A stretch of DNA of 64,000 nt from Collinsella sp. (GTDB lineage: Bacteria; Actinomycetota; Coriobacteriia; Coriobacteriales; Coriobacteriaceae). The notes under the pieces were generated by a model that saw nothing but the letters and a program-made list of their open reading frames with translations, did no database searches and had not been told where the DNA came from. The stretch covers positions 1 through 64,000 of the forward strand of contig JAGZEK010000003.1 of the NCBI GenBank assembly GCA_018368345.1, read 5' to 3'. Position 1 is the stretch's first letter. Every line of letters begins with the position of its first letter. Positions 58,612 to 64,000 of the stretch are shown piece after piece. Position numbers and translations under genes: made by a program.

Positions 58612-59514
58612 ATGGATCGCAAAAAAGCAATCGCGCTCTCATTTTCCGTTCCCGTCGCATGGGGCTTTTCGTATCCCCTTATGAAGATCGGCATGGACAG
58701 CATGAACGCCACGAGCATCGTCGCGCTGCGCTGCATCATCGCCTTTGCGGCTTGCCTGCTGCTCTTCCACAAGCACGCGTTGCGCATCAACCGTAACCTT
58801 ATGGTCCGCGCCGCCATCATCGGCGCCATTATGGCAACCGAGCTCACCTGCATGTGCCTGGGCTCCAGCCTCACCTCCGCCTCCACCGCCGGCTTTTTGC
58901 AGAGCCTGACGGTCGTGATCGTGCCGTTTGCCAACGCCGCCCTGCTGCGTCGCGCCCCCGAGCGCAAGGTGCTCATCGGCACGGCCATCGTCACCTGCGG
59001 CATGCTGCTGCTCTCGGGCGCCGACTTTACCAGTCTGAATCCCGGCGCGCTCATCATGCTGCTCTCCGCCTTTATCTACGCTGGACACATCATTGTCGCC
59101 AAGCGGTTTGTCGAAGAAGTCGATCCGCTTGCTCTGGGCGTTTGGCAGCTGGGCTTTGGCGGCTTGTTCTCGGGCATCGCCGCATTCACCTTTGGCGGCT
59201 TCACGCTTCCCAGTACGCCCAGCGAGATCGTGGTCGTCGTTGCCCTCGCACTCATCTGCTCTGCCTACGGCTTTATCACCCAGACGCTCGTGCAGCCCCA
59301 CGTGCCCGCCGAGACTACCGGCTTCGCCTTCTCGCTCGAGCCGGTCTGCTCCGCCGTCTTCTCGTTCTTCCTGGTCGGCGAGGTCCTGAGTCCCATCGCC
59401 TTCTTTGGCGCCGCCCTCATCCTCACCGGCGTCATGGTGGCAACCGTCGAGCTTCCGCGCCTCCGCGCACATGGACAGGCTCGCATGACAGGAGCGCCCG
59501 AGCACGTCTCGTAG
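58612..59514 (+). CDS. EamA/DMT family transporter (second pair)
   Basis: The 300-aa protein has ten hydrophobic segments in two EamA repeats (PLMKIGMDSMNATSIVALR and VFSFFLVGEVLSPIAF mark each). ATG 58612 follows AAAGGAGTCCC. The substrate is unknown. It is divergent from its LysR regulator. The sequence is clearly different from the transporter at 23944, so the pair is an old duplication or convergent arrangement. Confidence 0.87.
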   Translation: MDRKKAIALSFSVPVAWGFSYPLMKIGMDSMNATSIVALRCIIAFAACLLLFHKHALRINRNLMVRAAIIGAIMATELTCMCLGSSLTSASTAGFLQSLTVVIVPFANAALLRRAPERKVLIGTAIVTCGMLLLSGADFTSLNPGALIMLLSAFIYAGHIIVAKRFVEEVDPLALGVWQLGFGGLFSGIAAFTFGGFTLPSTPSEIVVVVALALICSAYGFITQTLVQPHVPAETTGFAFSLEPVCSAVFSFFLVGEVLSPIAFFGAALILTGVMVATVELPRLRAHGQARMTGAPEHVS

Positions 59515-59602
59515 ACCCCGCTCTTCATACAGCCGCGGCATAAAGGCAACCGGTGCGCCTTTACAATAGATACCGACAGAGCATCTGACGTAAAGGAGCG
59601 CC

Positions 59603-60328
59603 ATGGACGCCGCGACCCGCGACCGCAACATAGCAACTTGGTTGGGCGATGCACCGCAACCGGTACGTAACACTACGAACCAGCTGCTCGAGCGCATCGC
59701 CCTTTTGCGTGCCGAGCAGACTATCTACCCGGCACAAGACGACATCCTCAATGCCCTCGCCTACACGCCGGCCAACCAGGTCAAGGTTGTCATCTTGGGT
59801 CAAGACCCCTATCACGGACCCAACCAGGCCATGGGGCTGTCGTTCTCGGTCCCCGCGACGCAAACCAAGTTGCCGCCGAGTCTGCGCAACATTTACAAGG
59901 AACTCAAAGCCGATCTGAGTTGCCCCATTCCCGCCACGGGAGATCTAACGCCATGGGCACAACAGGGCGTCCTGCTCCTCAACACCACGCTCACTGTGCG
60001 CGAGCATGCCGCGAACTCGCACGCCAAACTGGGCTGGAGCACGCTCACCGACTACGTTATCGAACGCTGCTGTCAGCTGCCCCAACCGGTAGTCTTTTTG
60101 GCATGGGGCCGCTTTGCCCAGCAGATGGTCGAGGGCAAGCTCGCCGCGACCGGCGCGGGCAAGGCGACCGGCAAGTTCTGCCTGGCCTCCACGCACCCCT
60201 CGCCGCTTTCGGCCAACCGTGCCACGGTAGAACTCCCCGCCTTTATAGGGTCGCGCCCCTTCTCGGCAGCCAATCGGCTACTCGAACAGCACGGCTCGAC
60301 CCCCGTCAACTGGACTTGCCTCGGCTAA
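59603..60328 (+). CDS. ung: uracil-DNA glycosylase, family 1
   Basis: The 241-aa DNA repair enzyme removes uracil from DNA. Motif A is GQDPYHGPNQAMGLSFSV, with the catalytic Asp. LLLNTTLTV holds the uracil-binding Asn. HPSPLSANRA is the minor-groove loop with the conserved His. ATG 59603 follows AAAGGAGCGCC. A bidirectional terminator follows its stop. Confidence 0.94.
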   Translation: MDAATRDRNIATWLGDAPQPVRNTTNQLLERIALLRAEQTIYPAQDDILNALAYTPANQVKVVILGQDPYHGPNQAMGLSFSVPATQTKLPPSLRNIYKELKADLSCPIPATGDLTPWAQQGVLLLNTTLTVREHAANSHAKLGWSTLTDYVIERCCQLPQPVVFLAWGRFAQQMVEGKLAATGAGKATGKFCLASTHPSPLSANRATVELPAFIGSRPFSAANRLLEQHGSTPVNWTCLG

Positions 60329-60342
60329 AAATCAATACGTCA

Positions 60343-60377
60343 AAAACGCGCCCGACGGATTTCCATCGGGCGCGTTT
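60343..60377. terminator. bidirectional terminator
   Basis: AAAACGCGCCCGA and TCGGGCGCGTTTT arms around a 10-base loop, between ung and the convergent SDR gene. Confidence 0.88.
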
Positions 60378-60378
60378 T

Positions 60379-61059
60379 CTACTCGGGCCAGATAAACTGG
60401 GTGCGGCCGGCCTCGCCGCCATCGATCAGCAGGCTCTGCCCGGTCATAAACCGGTTGGTCACGCCCACAAAGTAGATCCACTCGGCGATCTCTTGGGCGG
60501 TGGCCCAGCGTTTAAGCGGCGTGAGCTCCATAATCTGGTTCCACAGGTGCTCGTCTTCCATCACGCAACGGTTGAGCGGCGTGATAACGCCGCCCGGGTC
60601 CACACTGTTGGCGATGGCCTGCGGTGCTAGGCGGTTTGCAAGGTTCTTGGTGTAGGCGATAACGCCGCCCTTGCTGGCGGCATAGGCGGGAAACTCCGAT
60701 CCCGTATGTCCGCTCGCCGACCCCACATTGACCACGGATTTGATAGCCGCTGTCGGCTTGGCGGCAAGCCCCTCCCCCACAAAGGCGTAGCGTTCGGTCA
60801 CGTTGATGGTGCCACACAGGTTGGCGGCAATGTCGTCGGCCGAATCCTGCGTACCGGCAACGTTCACGATTACTTGGGGCTCAAGGTCGCCTGGAAACGA
60901 GTCAGGCTCGCGGACATCAACGATCAGATGGCGGTAGCGCTCGTGTTCGATCGCCGCCGGCAGCAGATCAAAGCCCACGACCTCGTGGCCCTCGTCCAAA
61001 AAGCGCTGCACGCACGCGGCTCCGATACCGCCCGAAGCGCCCGTGATCAAAACCCGCAT
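60379..61059 (-). CDS. short-chain dehydrogenase/reductase
   Basis: The 226-aa classical SDR has the NAD(P) loop TGASGGIGAAC, VNVAGTQ (NAG-like), the catalytic Ser in VNVGSASG, YAASK (Tyr-X3-Lys) and the DPGGVITP segment. The C-terminal LLIDGGEAGRTQF is typical. The substrate is unknown. ATG 61059 follows AAGGAGCAAGC and lies nine bases after the YhhQ-type transporter gene stop, so the two are co-transcribed. Confidence 0.88.
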   Translation of the reverse strand: MRVLITGASGGIGAACVQRFLDEGHEVVGFDLLPAAIEHERYRHLIVDVREPDSFPGDLEPQVIVNVAGTQDSADDIAANLCGTINVTERYAFVGEGLAAKPTAAIKSVVNVGSASGHTGSEFPAYAASKGGVIAYTKNLANRLAPQAIANSVDPGGVITPLNRCVMEDEHLWNQIMELTPLKRWATAQEIAEWIYFVGVTNRFMTGQSLLIDGGEAGRTQFIWPE

Positions 61060-61068
61060 GCTTGCTCC

Positions 61069-61791
61069 TTAGGCGGTTGCGTGACGCTCGAGGTACTCGG
61101 CACCCACATTCTCGCGCTCCCAGCCGCGCACGACCTTGTAGCCCACGGGGCTCAGGAAGACCTCGCACAGCAGCTCGGCAACAGCGCCGGTCAGCGAGCA
61201 CATAAGAACCTGCACCCAGGTCCAACCAAAGAACGTGTGGCTCACCACAATGGCAAAGACCAGGTTGTCGACAAACTGGCCAACACCCGTGGACACATAG
61301 GAGCGGAAGGCGAAGCTCGCAAAGTTATTCTTTTTGAGCATACGGCCGAGCGACTGGTTGAGCGTGGAGTTAACCACGGCAGAAACGAGCATTGCCAGCG
61401 AAGAGCCCAGCACCACGTACCAGGTGCCGCCAATGGTGGCGTTAAGGGCGCTGTTGACCTCGATCATGCCGGTGTCGTAGTAGGCGCCCCACATGCCGGG
61501 CGTGAGCGAGCATGCCCAAAAGCACAGGCTCACGGCCAGGTTGACCAGCAGCGCGAGGATAGAGATTTTGATGGATGCCTTGGCGCCAAAGCGCTTGCAG
61601 ATCATGTCCTGGCACAAAAACGAAACCCAGCTCACCACAAAGCCGCAGTCGAGCGCCAGATACGGCAGGCTGATAAGCTCCTTGTTGGCCAGCAGGTTCA
61701 TCATGATGACGCTCACGAAAAACAGCGAAACCGTTGCCGCGGGAATGCTCCGCAACAGGACCTTGTAGTCCTCCATGACCTTCTTGATCAT
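61069..61791 (-). CDS. VUT/YhhQ family queuosine-precursor transporter
   Basis: The 240-aa membrane protein has about six segments and the VUT (DUF165) family pattern: NKELISLPYLALDCGFVVS (N-X4-S...DCG), the loop CKRFGAKASIKIS, and SAVVNSTLNQSLGRM with GQFVDNLVFA. E. coli YhhQ imports the queuosine precursors preQ0 and preQ1. ATG 61791 follows AAGGAGCACATA. A leader of about 80 bases with two hairpins lies after a good promoter, compatible with RNA-level control. The SDR gene follows. Confidence 0.8.
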   Translation of the reverse strand: MIKKVMEDYKVLLRSIPAATVSLFFVSVIMMNLLANKELISLPYLALDCGFVVSWVSFLCQDMICKRFGAKASIKISILALLVNLAVSLCFWACSLTPGMWGAYYDTGMIEVNSALNATIGGTWYVVLGSSLAMLVSAVVNSTLNQSLGRMLKKNNFASFAFRSYVSTGVGQFVDNLVFAIVVSHTFFGWTWVQVLMCSLTGAVAELLCEVFLSPVGYKVVRGWERENVGAEYLERHATA

Positions 61792-61870
61792 TATGTGCTC
61801 CTTTGGTTTTAGGTTTAACGAGCAGGATATCGGACCCGAACTGCTCGAACGTCTCGGTCTTGAGACGACG
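61792..61870 (-). promoter_or_regulatory. structured 5' leader of the YhhQ-type gene
   Basis: In the minus sense there are two hairpins: CGTCTC/GAGACG, and CGAGCAG...CTGCTCG with GGGT in its loop. A pyrimidine/A stretch (TTAAACCTAAAACC) then precedes AAGGAG. The loop GG bases could pair with the AACC stretch as a pseudoknot. A preQ1-type riboswitch is possible from context, but the class consensus was not clearly matched. Confidence 0.3.
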
Positions 61871-61876
61871 GTGGGT

Positions 61877-61905
61877 ATGATAGCCGCTCACGCGGCATCA
61901 GGCAA
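61877..61905 (-). promoter_or_regulatory. sigma-70 promoter of the YhhQ-type gene
   Basis: In the minus sense TTGCCT (61905-61900), 17 bases and TATCAT (61882-61877). Confidence 0.6.
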
Positions 61906-61947
61906 GCAATCGGCGCGGCGGCCCCGCAGGGCCACCGCACTGGTGCG

Positions 61948-63561
<1,614 letters not shown>

Positions 63562-63648
63562 GCGGATCCTTTCTTGCATTGAGTGCATTACGTCGATGTA
63601 ACCGCACTATTGTAGCCGCGAAATCCCGCTCTAGGGCGCCTATCAGGA

Positions 63649-63702
63649 CAAATTCATCAGTTGGGGCCTGGGTAGCCGGCCCAATCCGAATTTGTCTCTT
63701 GC
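63649..63702. repeat. nested inverted repeat upstream of the GntR gene
   Basis: GACAAATTC and GAATTTGTC form the outer stem. TTGGGGCC and GGCCCAA form the inner stem around tgggtagcc. It lies between the divergent prfC and GntR genes. It resembles in design, not in sequence, the other intergenic hairpins. Confidence 0.55.
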
Positions 63703-63715
63703 GTAACTGTACATA

Positions 63716-63749
63716 GTGTATATATACTGTGCTTACCGGTTATATACAC
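63716..63749 (+). promoter_or_regulatory. palindromic operator of the GntR/YtrA-type regulator
   Basis: GTGTATATA (63716-63724) and TATATACAC (63741-63749) are perfect complements 16 bases apart, with TTGCGT (63700) as a possible -35 box. The position just before the regulator start suggests autoregulation. YtrA-type regulators bind GT-N-TA-rich palindromes. Confidence 0.5.
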
Positions 63750-63776
63750 GTGTAGCCCAACAGCTAAGGAGCCGCT

Positions 63777-64000
63777 GTGGACATCATCCTATCCAATTCG
63801 AGCGACAAGCCCATCTACGAGCAAATAGCCTCGCAAGTCAAAGCTCAGATCCTTTCGGGCGCGCTCGCTGCGGGAGCCAAACTCCCCAGCATCCGTGCAC
63901 TCGCGAGCGATCTTGGCGTGAGTGTCATCACCACCAAGCGCGCCTACGCCGACCTGGAGCAACTCGGCTTTATCTGCACCGTGCAGGGCAAGGGCTGTTT
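63777..64000 (+). CDS. GntR-family (YtrA-type) regulator, 3' end outside window
   Basis: GTG 63777 follows AAGGAGCCGCT. The first 74 codons read VDIILSNSSDKPIYEQIASQ..., then AAGAKLPSIRALASDLGVSV and TTKRAYADLEQLGFI. This is the GntR winged helix of the YtrA type (regulators that usually control an ABC transporter). The rest of the gene, and any transporter after it, is beyond the window. Confidence 0.85.
   Translation, partial: MDIILSNSSDKPIYEQIASQVKAQILSGALAAGAKLPSIRALASDLGVSVITTKRAYADLEQLGFICTVQGKGC

Overview
The window looks like a chromosomal segment from an anaerobic, high-GC, gut-type actinobacterium, most probably Collinsella or a close relative in the Coriobacteriia. This is inferred from gene content: a bile salt hydrolase, a rubredoxin-first rubrerythrin, a DEAD-box helicase with a DUF3516-type C-terminus, PdxR/PdxST, flavodoxin-type reductases and many small transporters. 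GC content and strong GGAGG ribosome sites fit. No rRNA, tRNA, CRISPR array, prophage or complete insertion sequence was seen. Most genes are ordinary metabolic or housekeeping genes in short operons.

Layout. 1-12 kb: helicase, a DUF2130 protein, then a minus-strand sugar operon (BglG/LicT antiterminator, antiterminator-terminator leader, PTS EIIBC, ChbG-like deacetylase), a phosphoesterase, small ORFs, and an aldehyde dehydrogenase plus iron alcohol dehydrogenase pair. 12-19 kb: rubrerythrin, a nuclease-like orphan between two copies of a 120-bp repeat, PdxR divergent from pdxST, a hairpin-rich convergent junction and an RGG-rich protein. 19-28 kb: an MFS exporter, a short deformylase, a HTH-aminotransferase fusion, a LysR/DMT pair, Kup, bile salt hydrolase and a second deformylase that lacks the catalytic Glu. 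29-38 kb: two nucleobase permeases, an esterase, a MetE-like enzyme with LysR and HAD genes, and a TPP-riboswitch thiamine salvage operon (thiM, thiamine-binding protein, thiE). 38-46 kb: a patatin, two paralogous GGDEF genes (the first frameshifted), a flavodoxin reductase, an ArsC/Spx-like protein, a CobW-like GTPase and trmL. 46-56 kb: UvrA2-like ABC protein, AAA ATPase, a TetM-like GTPase, a GNAT enzyme, rsmJ, small membrane proteins and rlmA. 56-64 kb: MATE exporter, a second LysR/DMT pair, uracil-DNA glycosylase, an SDR, a YhhQ-type transporter, prfC and the start of a GntR-type regulator.

The most notable unexplained signal is in the intergenic DNA. Several families of short inverted-repeat elements sit exactly at gene 3' ends and in four cases supply the stop codon. 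One family is a 120-bp element with 16-18 bp terminal inverted repeats (three copies, one partial). Another is a set of polymorphic hairpins that share a CTGTCCC / GGGACAG core. A 99-nt, three-stem element of unknown role lies between pdxT and the RGG gene. Other points worth a look are two deformylase-like proteins with altered catalytic motifs, an in-frame XRE-aminotransferase fusion with an internal ribosome site and an operator array, and a minus-strand cluster of TetM-like, AAA and UvrA2 genes.
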